Source: Atriophallophorus winterbourni (lineage: Eukaryota; Platyhelminthes; Trematoda; Plagiorchiida; Microphallidae). From it: a DNA stretch of 64,000 bases. Shown here in pieces: positions 45,311-54,602 of the stretch. How positions within the stretch are numbered: the stretch's first letter is position 1; every line of letters begins with the position of its first letter. The notes below the pieces were generated by a model. The model made no database searches. It saw nothing but the letters and a program-made list of their open reading frames with translations, and was not told the DNA's origin. The position numbers and the translations under genes were made by a program. The stretch is from assembly GCA_013407085.1 (NCBI GenBank), contig JACCGJ010014426.1, positions 115,309 to 179,308 of the forward strand, given 5' to 3'.

Positions 45311-45699
45311 CTTAGATACGCTGATGACATGCCCATTGCTTTGATCACCATAGACGCACTGATTCTCCAGTACCAGTAACATTCGCCATCAGCAGTCGGC
45401 TTATCGTTGAATCCTAAAATACCTAAAGAGGTAATATTCTCCAACTCTGTGGGTCAACGACGTCAAACCCCGCGTCAAGGAATTTCTACGACTTTCTTTA
45501 ATGGCTCTGAGTTTAGCAGAAGCATTTACCTCAAGTATATTTGCGTTACGTTATCAAAAATTTCTAACTGGACCGATCCGCTGTCTGCACACTTCTTAAA
45601 AGTTCGCAGGCTATCTTTATATGCCCTTCATATGCGTTTCCTCTTTCACCCACCTGTAGTTAGACATTTTTTCTTGCATTGTTCCCTCTTCCTCTTTTA
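45311..45699. other. No recognised feature
   Basis: A 106-codon plus ORF at 45,407-45,727 ends in a hydrophobic stretch; no family recognised. Confidence 0.35.
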
Positions 45700-46160
45700 T
45701 CCACTATATATTTTCCGGTCTAGTTAAAACGATTTCCAGATGATCAAAAGAGGAAATCAGTCTACAGAGCTACGCCACGACTGATTTAAATCTAGATATG
45801 ATCATCGATCTGCTGTTCTCTGAATGTGACGGATTGATCATAATCATGTCGTCCGATAATGCACCCCCCACTGCATGAAGCAATAATAGCATGCAAATCG
45901 TTCTTAATATGCCGTCCCTTATATTAGAACTGAAAGATTTCGGGAATGCTTTTGTCCCTTACCTTACATGCTATTAGTTTGATCAATCGAAGGTTTTTCT
46001 TGAACTAAGGAGGCGGCTGACAATGTGAATTTGGACAGTTAATATTCATCATATCAGCGTTTGCGTAACGTTTTTTGATCAGTGTTTTTGTGTTTGAATC
46101 AATATTATTGCTAAAAATTCGAGTACACAAATGAAGCCATTTTCTTTTTCTTCTCAATAT
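45700..46160 (+). pseudogene. Family F LINE C-terminus and 3' end, decayed
   Basis: Matches 52,585-53,045: ATTTCCAGATGATCAAAAGA, TGTGACGGATTGATCATAAT, GTCGTCCGATAATGCACCC, and the 3' end AAAATTCGAGTACACAAATG with AAGCCATTTTCTTTTTC. Riddled with stops. Confidence 0.7.
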
Positions 46161-46469
46161 TAGGATAAATTACACTAGCTTCTGAAAACATCTGGATTTA
46201 TAAGAATTTTCAAATTCAATTTTAATACAAAGAATTTAGGAAGATTTGATTTAGAGAACCCCGAGAATACCAAGCAAAAATCACAGGTGCACCAGCATCA
46301 TACAGATAAATAAAATATTCGAAATCTCATTTCGAATTTTATGATATACGGCTGTCAAAAAATAAGATTTTTTTGACAAAATGCAAGCCTCCTGGTTTAC
46401 CAATCAAAATATAAAGAACTGAAATGTTTTTAATTACCATTTTTGGAACATAAATTTTGCAACTGAGAG
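46161..46469. other. No recognised feature
   Basis: AT-rich spacer between family F and the R1 array. Confidence 0.5.
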
Positions 46470-47085
46470 ATAACGCGGAGCCGAGAAACGTTATTTATGA
46501 AAATGTGTTTGGATGCGGAGTGGGAACGCAATTGCTTTATGGTTTTACAATGTAATACCAAACATCCAAGCTGGTTATTTCTTTGTAGTCGGTGCTTAAT
46601 TTATCGAGGAGAGCTGATGAACGCGCTTTACTAATCATAGTAGATTTACTTCATGAATGAATCTATAAATAAGGTTATACTTGAATGCCACTGTTGCATA
46701 GGGTTTGTACAACGAACCAAGATGTTCAAACACAGAATCACATAGTGTGGTCATTACTCAAGGCGCTTATGGTTGACCAAAGTGATGTGCTGCGCACATC
46801 CCCAAACTTACACTCCTCTACCGGTTTCTGGCTGTTTGCCGTCATCAGGTGGAGTCAGTTAGATTAGGTTCTGAGAGCCTTGAAACAGTGGATAAGTGCT
46901 ACACAAAGTTATACTTGAATGTCACTTTTGCATAGGGTTCGTACAACGAATCGCGATGTCTAAACATAAAATCACATAGCGATTCTTGGTCAAGCATTCG
47001 AGGAGCTTATGTATGACCACATTGATGTGTTGCCCACATACCCGGAACTTCAGCGAATGTGAGCAACTCATCACGTCAAATCTAT
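46470..47085 (-). mobile_element. R1 hammerhead tandem array with shared flank
   Basis: Minus is ribozyme sense. Two units with hairpins starting 234 bp apart (46,702 and 46,936). The first unit keeps the ribozyme; the second has lost it. The 46,470-46,680 flank matches 16,442-16,640 and lies 3' of the units on the ribozyme strand, so the element consists of units plus an extra segment of about 200 bp. Confidence 0.8.
46811..46856 (-). ncRNA. Hammerhead ribozyme motif, R1, core intact
   Basis: Minus strand: CTGATGA (46848 to 46842), stem II CGGC/GCCA with an AAACA loop (outer C.A mismatch, three G-C pairs), GAAA (46828 to 46825), palindromic ACCGGT and cleavage trinucleotide GUA. Stem I CCAC/GAGG has one mismatch. 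Core complete; activity possible but weakened by the 10.1-11.1 mismatch. Confidence 0.75.
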
Positions 47086-47129
47086 AAATAGTTTTGATTG
47101 CAATGGAACAAACAGAATCCGATTGCAAC

Positions 47130-49445
47130 TATGACTCTGGCTGGCGTAGAACACAGCACGTGGTACTGCAACTGACAGTGGAATAGATCTACAGATCTCC
47201 TTTGGACGGCTACCACTCGCCTCAACCTGGGCAGCCTCGAGTTCATAAAGTGCTGCTTCGCAATTGTCTGCTATTCACATCAGAATAAAGTTAATGCAGG
47301 CTGTATTATTTCATATCCTCAAAAACAGTGTAAAGTAAACAGAACATAGCTGAAACTAAGAATTTATAAACGTCAGATTCGTAATTCCTAGATTTCGTGA
47401 CGCAGACATGGACAACGAAGATTTAAGAAAAAACAGGGAAAATAAGAATTGAGCCAACTACGCCAAAGTGGACGTGGCTGCATAGAAAGGAGTCACAACA
47501 TACAGTCACTGGTATGCTCAAATAGGTAATTAGACGTTTTGGGCAAATGTAGAGTTTATCGCAAGAATCGACTGCTCGAAGTTTGACTTTATTTGCGAAA
47601 CGTCTTGCAAAAAGCAAACGGATTCGGACTACAAAGCCTTGATGTGCTGTGTGAAACCTGCTTCAAATAGTGTGAGCTGAAAATCTGTGTGGTGGAACTG
47701 AATGATTTCAATGTCAGAGTAGTTGAACCCCGATTCTGTTTAGGAACGTTCGGGTTACGTATCACAAATAAGAATGAACAACGCCTTTTAGAAATGAATG
47801 CATACAGTTCAGACTTTGTGTCACTAAAACATTCTTCCAAACATAGTCACAACATATGCCTCTTACAAACATCCTGACCAAATCATCGGCATCAACTTGA
47901 TCCTGTTATTATTGAACGCACTAATTTTTAAAGTTTTCTGCTCCCAAGATTATACCTAATTTTAGAATGCGGCACTTACGATTTATTGGCTTGTGCAAAA
48001 TATTTTAGCTTCATCAGACTAGATTACACCACGCAATGTTGACTATTAAGCCACGAGTCGATGCCAATCGTATGTGCGAACTCCATCGTGTTGTGCGATT
48101 CCAGCAGGATTTAACAGTTGGGCTAGAGTAAATAACTCGACCAGATTCACTCTCTGTAAACCAAGAGCAGCTTAAAAACTGCATACTGGGAAACGTACTT
48201 TTGATTCCGTTCAAACATAACCCGAATGAGAGACTTGTTCGAAGAGACAACTTCTGTGATGACGCCTATCCTAGAAGAGCAAACTTCAGTGTTTTTGAAG
48301 TTTAGAAGGATGCCGACGGTTGACTGCTTACACTTTTTCAGAAGGGCAAGAAATAATGTTCAACAGACTCAAATTGGTATCCAACGCTTCAGATACCGCT
48401 AATTATCACTTTTTGTATGATGGGATCTTTAGTGACGATGCTTCCATTAAATCTCAATCTGATAACGCGATTCTAGATGAAACGGAACCGATGTGAAAGA
48501 TGCTGTACCTATACTTGAAAGATAAAAATGTTTTTACCGCATGCACATGAATTGGTTAAAAAGTTTCCAACCAATGAACGTCGAGGTACCGTTCCCATAC
48601 TTGATGGCTCAATAGAGTCTTTAAACGTAATGTGAGGGGAAGAGCTCGTAGTGACGACGACAATTTTTACACTTTAGAACAACAGTAAAACAGCCACTTC
48701 ATCAATTGCTTCATCAGAACTAAAGCTATTTTGTCATGTTATTCAAGAAAATTTGTGCTAGAAGCGAATGCTTTAATTACCGTGGAATCTCTCTTTTCAA
48801 ATTAGTCCAGTTAATTGTTCGCTAAAGTCTCACAGATGGTACTATAGTGATGGAATTATATTTCAATGTGGGTTCAAGAAACTATTCAGAATCAACGTAT
48901 CTCATTTTACGCATTTGTTGTCGATTTAACAAAGACATTGTAGTAGGTTAGCAAACAGGACATTTTTAATTTTTTTAAACACGTTTTTCTTTAAACTTAG
49001 TTTCAGTCCACTTCAACTATTGCATTTTAGAATATTTTTAAATTCGCCGAGTGTAAACAAGATAGTTTCTTGTCCCTCCGCTCTTTGCTTTACATTTAAA
49101 GGACACTTTAAGCAGTTAACAGTATTTGCCTGTGCGTGTATTTTGATGGCAAGATTCTCTCACCCGGAAGTGTTTACAAGCCCAAACCAAATAGTGGACG
49201 TGATTATGCACGACTTGCTGTTAGCCGAAGATGAAGTAATTATTGCTCACTCTAAAGAGCAGCGCAAGTAACTAATAGAATGATATTCGTCGGCGTGTAA
49301 ATAATTCGGGTAGAAAATCAGCATGTACAAGACCGAAATTCTTTGGCCAAGGGACCTTATCGTTTCTCATAATTTCCCTTGAAATGTGTCAGCTTTAACC
49401 AGTGCATCTTTCATATTTTCTAGTTCAACGATTGCGGATAACCCC
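47130..49445 (+). pseudogene. RTE-like LINE, 5' two-thirds of an element with inverted 3' part
   Basis: 5' UTR remnant (CTGGCTGGCGTAGAACACAG, CCTCAACCTGGGCAGCC) at 47,130-47,240. Endonuclease at 47,690-47,960 (VVELNDFNVRVVE, QRLLEMNAYSSDFVSLK). Linker at 48,240-48,700. RT at 48,750-49,440 (CNYRGISLF-like, MHDLLLAEDEVIIAHSKEQ). It stops exactly at the TIADN position of the family. The missing continuation, starting at SLDTEIAKRI, lies inverted at 49,447-50,215. Heavily decayed. Confidence 0.78.
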
Positions 49446-49446
49446 C

Positions 49447-50215
49447 ATTATTGCTGTTGGCCTCCTTCGGTCGTTTTCGACCATGGATGTACATCACAAT
49501 GGCGTGAATGTTCATGTTCTGCATCTTTTGAAATGACTAAACAGTCCGATTCGGGAGGAACAATCTCTCCACAGCGCTGACAACGATAGTCAGAACTCGG
49601 TTGCATTGCATCAGTTGCACGCCGGCGGCGTGATCTGCGTTCAGCAGCCAAGAGCTGTATCTGCTCCTCCCCGCCTTGCAGACGACGCTTTAAACAATGC
49701 CTCCAAAAAGAGCGGTCAAGAGCAAGTTCTTCCCAGCTCGCGGGGTCAATGTCGAGAGCTTTCATATCTCTTTTGCAAACGTGTTTGGACCGCAAGTGCG
49801 GTCTGCACAATGGTCGACTTCATAATTGCAATTCGCCATAGAGTAGATCTTTCGGAATACGACCATTTTCCCTTCTGTAGACATGACCAAGCCAGCGAGG
49901 GTGGCGCTGTCACAATAGGGTGAACATACCAACTTTTGAAAGCACTTCAGCGTTAGTCACTCTGTCCATCCACGATATTTTCAAGATACGACGGATGCTT
50001 CGTAGATAGAAAGCATTAGCTTCAGTTCGTGTCTTGCGTGGGTGGTCCAGGTTTCACTGCCGTATAGTAAAGCATTTAGTACGCACGCGCTGTATACCAT
50101 CATATTTGTCTTTACAGTCAGCTTGCGGCTACACCAAACACGAGAGTTCAAACGGGATTAAATGACAGCTGCTCTGGCAATCCGCTTAGCAATCTCCGTG
50201 TCTAGCGAGACACGG
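49447..50215 (-). pseudogene. RTE-like LINE 3' third, inverted
   Basis: Minus strand: SLDTEIAKRIARAAV (50,215 downward), RKLTVKTNMMVYSACVLNAL, LYGSETWTTHARHE, then the clean ORF 49,448-49,810: DIDPASWEELALDRSFWRHC, QRCGEIVPPESDC and HEHSRHCDVHPW. The CxxC...C...H..HC pattern suggests a small zinc-binding tail typical of the C-terminus in this LINE group. Its ends are complementary to the break of the preceding plus-strand piece. Confidence 0.82.
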
Positions 50216-50329
50216 ACCAAGAAATAGAAGTGGAATGGTATCCGTTTTGTCCCGTTTATATGTATCTGTATAAGGTAATCAAAAGCTGGTCGTTGAGGCA
50301 AAATGATTGTAGACTTCGGTTGCGTTCTT

Positions 50330-50625
50330 GCAATCTATAGTTGAACTTTACCAACAGCATAGCAGGTTGAACTGCCGCAAATATGCATTTTCAGTTCGCA
50401 ATGTGCAACTGTGGAACAGTTTACCTACTCATGTGGTACAATCTGGAACCGTTTAAGTTCTCAAGAAATCACTAGATATCCACATGGACAAATATGTTTT
50501 TTATGTTTGACAATAATCTAACAATATTTTGATATTTTTTACCATCCGACCCGATGTACATTTTTGTGGGTCTTGTAAAGCATAGCTTTTTAACTGCATA
50601 TAATCTATGAATAAATCTATGAATT
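50330..50625 (+). pseudogene. CR1-like LINE terminal block and tail, separate subfamily
   Basis: SRLNCRKYAFSVRNVQLWNS and LPTHVVQSGTV followed by VLKKSLDIHMDKYVFYV: the conserved terminal block in almost one frame. The tail consists of ATCTATGAATAAATCTATGA repeats. The 3' end differs from subfamilies A-E. Confidence 0.8.
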
Positions 50626-50629
50626 TGAA

Positions 50630-50805
50630 TAAATGTTGGTACGAGCGACCTGATCAATCGAATCTGCCAAGACACCTGCACACGTTGATGAGTTAAACCT
50701 ACGGGGCATAAAACAAACTCCGTATTTGCATAAATTTTCACCACGATGGCACAAGCCCTAGCTGATTATGGCATACGCACGAAACCCGTCGTGGGGTCGT
50801 TAATC
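50630..50805. repeat. R2 hammerhead repeat, rearranged
   Basis: Starts in minus ribozyme sense (TGTTGGTACGAGCGACCTGA) and ends in plus sense with CTGATTATGGCATACGCACG then AAACCCGTCGTGGGG. Core G8 is U (CTGATTA), so inactive. It directly follows the preceding LINE tail. Confidence 0.65.
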
Positions 50806-51985
50806 GTTTTACAAGTATCTTGTAAAATCGACATCCGAGTATTATGCGATTTCTCAACAGCAAAAAGCTAAGGAGAACGCCACGCCACGAAAATTGCTCA
50901 AACTAAACAAATAATAAAATTAGCTTTTCGTAAAACTGATTGATCTGTGTGAAAATCGCAACAATAAAAATTTTTGTATTGAAAACAATTTCATTTCTTC
51001 GACTCAATTAAATTACTAACCGTGTTATTTTCCCGGATTATTGACCGAATTTCGGTCGCACAAGGAATTCTGAAAACCTTTGTCGATGAACACATATTTC
51101 AGGAAAATTACACAGCTGAATTTCATGCCGAGCTGATTGATGGACAGCCCGTAGAATCGGTCAAAGAACGAACACATGCGAACAAAAATGGAGCCACCAA
51201 GGAAAAACACAAGCGCGCACACACCCAAACACATAGAGAGACACGAGTTGATTGAACGGTGGCATACCCCACTTTGGTCATGTCCAAGAAGGGCAAACTG
51301 TTGACACATTGGCGGAAATTTGCGGTCACAAATCCGGCGCGGTTTTCGCAGTCAGTCAATAATTAGTCTTTATGCAACCAAGACCTTGCGCGTGTGTGTG
51401 TGTACGGTAGTGGTTGAACGTGTGACAGTCGGTGTTACAAGCAACTTGTTAAATTATCCGTCGAGCAAACAAAGACCGAGAAAGCCAAACTTCTCAATGG
51501 CTTAGGTGTGGCGAAACCACTCTTGGAATGGCGCAAAATTGAAATCGAATACGCATGTTGGGTACACAAAGGATCGCCAGCGAACAAAGTCGACCGAAAT
51601 TTGTGAAGTTGACTACAAACAAAAATGCAAATAAAGCAAAGTTATTCCTTTCTATATTTCCTCACGAGGATCCACAATACAACCATAGGAAAACAGAAAT
51701 GAATCAAATCAACACCAACCATTGAACAAAAATAAGTTACACGCTAACAAAATGTGCTTGCATGCCACGGCGTTGGACAAGCAAATGAAAGATCACAAAG
51801 TAGTCGTTTTGAGAGACATAAGTTTTGCCCAAAAATTGTGATTACAATCGTCCCAGCTCTCCGCAAAATGTTCCAGCCAACCTTTCGAGACACGACCCAT
51901 TTAAACAATTGAGAACGTCTCCTCGGGGTTATTCGGTGGCCCATATAAATCATATGAGCTCGAATCTACCTATTCACCTTCACAC
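50806..51985. other. No recognised mobile element; short ORFs
   Basis: The 77-codon plus ORF 51,022-51,255 (FVDEHIFQENYTAEFHAELI, basic C-terminus) is not low-complexity in its first half but matches no family I know. A GT microsatellite-like patch lies near 51,390. Confidence 0.3.
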
Positions 51986-51989
51986 AACA

Positions 51990-52185
51990 GCCTTTGATTA
52001 GCCAACTTTAGTGAGTGGTGCGTAAGTGCAGGGGATGTGAGCCACACATTACCTTGGTCATTCGTAAGCGCCTTGAGTGCTTGACCACGAATCACTATAT
52101 GATTCTGTGTTTGAACATCGTGGTTCGTTGTACGAACCCTATGTAACAGTAGCATTCAAGTATAACTTTGTTTACAAGTTGAGTG
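51990..52185 (+). repeat. R1 hammerhead-family repeat, ribozyme missing
   Basis: Plus ribozyme sense: GTGAGTGGTGCGTAAGTGC, GGGGATGTGAGCCACACATT, CTTGGTCATTCGTAAGCGCC, ATCGTGGTTCGTTGTACGAA, CATTCAAGTATAACTTTG. It begins just after where the ribozyme would cleave and lacks the catalytic part. Confidence 0.8.
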
Positions 52186-52439
52186 ATGTTAAGACATTCG
52201 CTTCGCCAGTTTCAGCGTCGTATGGCGCATAGATCCAAAACTTCTAATGCGCTTTCTAATAGGTAATGATGAAGGAGATTAGAAATACACATTAGAATAA
52301 TTCTAACATGAATTCGCGCGTTCAATAAAACTGAAAATATATTGACAACAGATCATGTATAAAGCATAGGAAAAAACTTTTTCAACATTTAATGCATAGT
52401 AATAACATGGAAAAAGAATAAGATAAATCTAATTTGACC

Positions 52440-53045
52440 AGAAGAAATTTAAATTAGCATAAAATATGAATTTGATGCAATGTGATGAAGATTGTCATTC
52501 AATTGTAACGTTGTTTATCTATTTACGACAATTTCGAAACTGGCTGAGTCGAATCTTACTGTCGCCTATAATTTTTCCTGGTTTTTTTGAAAAGGATTTT
52601 TTGATGATCAGAAGAGGAATCAAATCAATTTCAAGATTGAGCTCTCCTTCTACCGAGTTAATTCGTGATATGATTGTCGAACGCCACTTTCGTGAATGTG
52701 ACAGATTGGTCAGAGTCATATCGTCTGATAATGAACACCCATTGCATGAGGTCCTTAGGGCTTGCAGATCCTTTCCAGCTACGTGTAGTCAACATATCGT
52801 CCCGTATGCAAGAACTGAGAAATTCAAAAATTCTTTTATTCGTTACCTGGCTCGATATTTAGTTAATCATACAAACGTTATTCTTGATTTGAGGAAGAAA
52901 CTGACAGTATAATAACTGAAATGGGATCATCCTTATTTGACATGTCTTTTTTTTTAAATGTACATTTTATTACGTGTGGTCTAATTAATTGTATCGCTGA
53001 AAATTCGTGTACTCGAATGAAGCCATTTTTCTTCTTATTCTTCTT
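52440..53045 (+). pseudogene. Family F LINE C-terminal ORF and 3' end
   Basis: An uninterrupted 148-codon ORF (52,466-52,912) whose second half reads FRECDRLVRVISSDNEHPLH, ACRSFPATCSQHIVPYARTE and KFKNSFIRYLARYLVNHTN. The IVPYARTEKFKNSF wording resembles the C-terminal region of non-LTR retrotransposon ORF2 (PxARTxxxxxSF). The 3' end (GAAAATTCGTGTACTCGAAT then a CTT-rich tail to 53,045) is shared with 46,100-46,160. No RT motif is present, so it is a 5'-truncated copy, but notably undamaged. Confidence 0.65.
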
Positions 53046-53049
53046 CTTC

Positions 53050-53290
53050 AATAACGTCAAACAGCCAGAAACCGGTTGTGGTATGTAACCGCAGGGCATA
53101 AACTGATCATTTTCGTTTATTTGCTCGGTTGACTAATATCGGTAAACCAAAGGTTGGCGGTGAAAATCTGATCAACAATGGCATTCAAGTATAAATTTGT
53201 TTACAGCGTTACCGCTGTTTCATGCTTGACTGAACTTAATCTATACTGTCTCCTTTTATGACGGCATATCGCCAGGAACCGCTTGTGAAA
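53050..53290 (+). repeat. R1 hammerhead repeat, two partial units
   Basis: CGTCAAACAGCCAGAAACCG and GTTGTGGTATGTAACC at the left, GTGGCATTCAAG-like then ACCGCTGTTTCATGC, ACTGTCTCC and a damaged ribozyme (ATGACGGCATATCGCCAGGA) at the right. Both ribozymes are incomplete. Confidence 0.7.
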
Positions 53291-53544
53291 GAAAATATTT
53301 TATTGAGAAATTTAATTTGATTTTCGGTCATCGTAAACAGTTTTTCTCGTTTTCATGAAGACGCTGTCTTCACGAATATATTCGACCGGAAGTCGGTTAA
53401 ATTTCTATGGAAGTTGAACGCAAAAATTACCAATCAAAGAACCCTAGCATTGCTTCACATCGTAAGAATAAAGTCAGAAACACTACCACCTATTTCATAG
53501 TTCAAATAAGTTTAATCAATTACGCGGTAATATGGGCACGTGCC

Positions 53545-53750
53545 GTTTATAGCCTCTAACGGTCGACGTCGACCATGGATGCACATCACAGCTTTTTGAG
53601 TGAGTGAACAGTCCGTTTCAGAAGGAACAATCTCTGCTCACCGCTCACAGCGATTAAAAGTGATCTGACGAAAGTTGCATGCTGGCGGCGTTATCTAAGA
53701 GTATCAGCTAAGTGCACCATCTACTCGTACCCGTCTTGCAGACTCCCCAA
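53545..53750 (-). pseudogene. RTE-like LINE 3' terminal fragment
   Basis: Complement matches the 3' end and C-terminal tail at 49.45-49.7 kb (GTCGACCATGGATGCACATC, CAGTCCGTTTCAGAAGGAAC, CAATCTCTGCTCACCGCT). Decayed. Confidence 0.7.
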
Positions 53751-53875
53751 AAGGCATGAAGTGCTCAGTCCATTTTAGCACGCGACGATTACATAATCAA
53801 TATTACATGCGATTTAGCTCGAACGTTAAAGTCCGCATAATTGTACTTTAAAAAGGCAGGTTTTTAAATTTTGTC
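53751..53875 (+). pseudogene. RTE-like LINE RT scrap
   Basis: AAGGCATGAAGTGCTCAGTC then CATTTTAGC parallels TAGGCATGAAGGGCTCTGTC at 44.09 kb, i.e. RT sequence in the opposite orientation to its neighbour. Confidence 0.5.
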
Positions 53876-54207
53876 AGATGCTCGAAAGTTCAATTAAATT
53901 AAATAGTTACACACAATCGCTGTATGATCAATCCATATTCAAAATAGAATCTGAACCGTTAAACTATTGGTTAGTTTTGTCAATCTGGATATTTGCTATC
54001 AGTTTAAATTGTGCTCAAATAGCAATATTTGTGTGTGACCATCTTCTGAAAAATAATGATCTGGTAGTGAACAAGGAGCGCTTGTATGCCACTGTTGGAT
54101 AGGGCTGGTACGACCAACCTGTTCAAAGCATGTGTCCAAACACATGTTGAATGGGCTTAAACCCATAACCATGAAACAAAATATTCATTTGCATGCTTTT
54201 CCGTCAT

Positions 54208-54257
54208 TCACACCCCGCGACCGGTTTCGTGCTGTTTGCACTCATCAGGTAGGAACA
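54208..54257 (-). ncRNA. Hammerhead ribozyme, R2, minus strand, core intact
   Basis: Minus strand: CTGATGA (54248 to 54242), stem II GTGC/GCAC with an AAACA loop (four pairs), GAAA (54228 to 54225), palindromic ACCGGT, GUC with cleavage after complement of 54219. Stem I CCTAC against GCGGGG has one mismatch and G.U pairs. Confidence 0.88.
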
Positions 54258-54277
54258 GTAAGATCAGGATCCGCATG

Positions 54278-54322
54278 TGCTACCTGATGAGTGCAAACAG
54301 CACGAAACCGGTCGTGGAGTGT
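54278..54322 (+). ncRNA. Hammerhead ribozyme, R2, plus strand copy 1, core intact
   Basis: CTGATGA 54284-54290; stem II GTGC 54291-54294, loop AAACA, GCAC 54300-54303; GAAA 54304-54307; helix III ACC/GGT; cleavage site GUC ending 54313. Stem I CTAC/GTGG then weaker pairing. All core positions needed for type-I hammerhead catalysis are present. Confidence 0.9.
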
Positions 54323-54509
54323 GAATGATGGAAAAGCATGCAAATGAATACTTTGTTTCATGGTTATGGGTTTAACCCCATTTAACATGTGTTTGCACAC
54401 ATGCGATGGAACAGGTTGGTCGTACCATCCTTATCCAACAGTGGCATACAATCGCTCCTTGTTTACCATTCTTCCACTGTTTCAAGCGCATGCGGATCCG
54501 GATCTTACT

Positions 54510-54556
54510 GTCCCTACCTGATGAGCGCAAACAGCACGAAACCGGTCGTGGGGTGT
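54510..54556 (+). ncRNA. Hammerhead ribozyme, R2, plus strand copy 2, core intact
   Basis: CTGATGA 54518-54524; stem II GCGC/GCAC (one C.A mismatch) with loop AAACA; GAAA 54538-54541; palindromic ACCGGT; GUC cleavage after 54547. Stem I is the strongest in the window: CCCTAC 54512-54517 pairs with GTGGGG 54548-54553, six pairs including one G.U. Confidence 0.9.
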
Positions 54557-54602
54557 GAATGACGGAAAAGCATGCAAATGAATATTTTGATCTGGTAGTG
54601 AA

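Larger units (their letters stand above)
54072..54588. mobile_element. R2 hammerhead cluster, long inverted repeat, 14-bp duplication
   Basis: A minus-sense unit (54,072 to about 54,260) is followed by a plus-sense unit (about 54,271-54,480) and a further plus ribozyme end (to 54,588). The two arms of about 180-190 bp are roughly 93 percent alike by eye and could fold into one long hairpin. GATCTGGTAGTGAA is present at 54,058-54,071 and 54,589-54,602. The unit between the two plus-strand cleavage sites is 234 nt (54,314-54,547). Best-preserved member in the window. Confidence 0.92.

Noticed and set aside
49447..50215. Two independent RTE-like insertions meeting tail to tail
   Set aside because: The break points are complementary within one family sequence, which fits a single element with an inverted segment.
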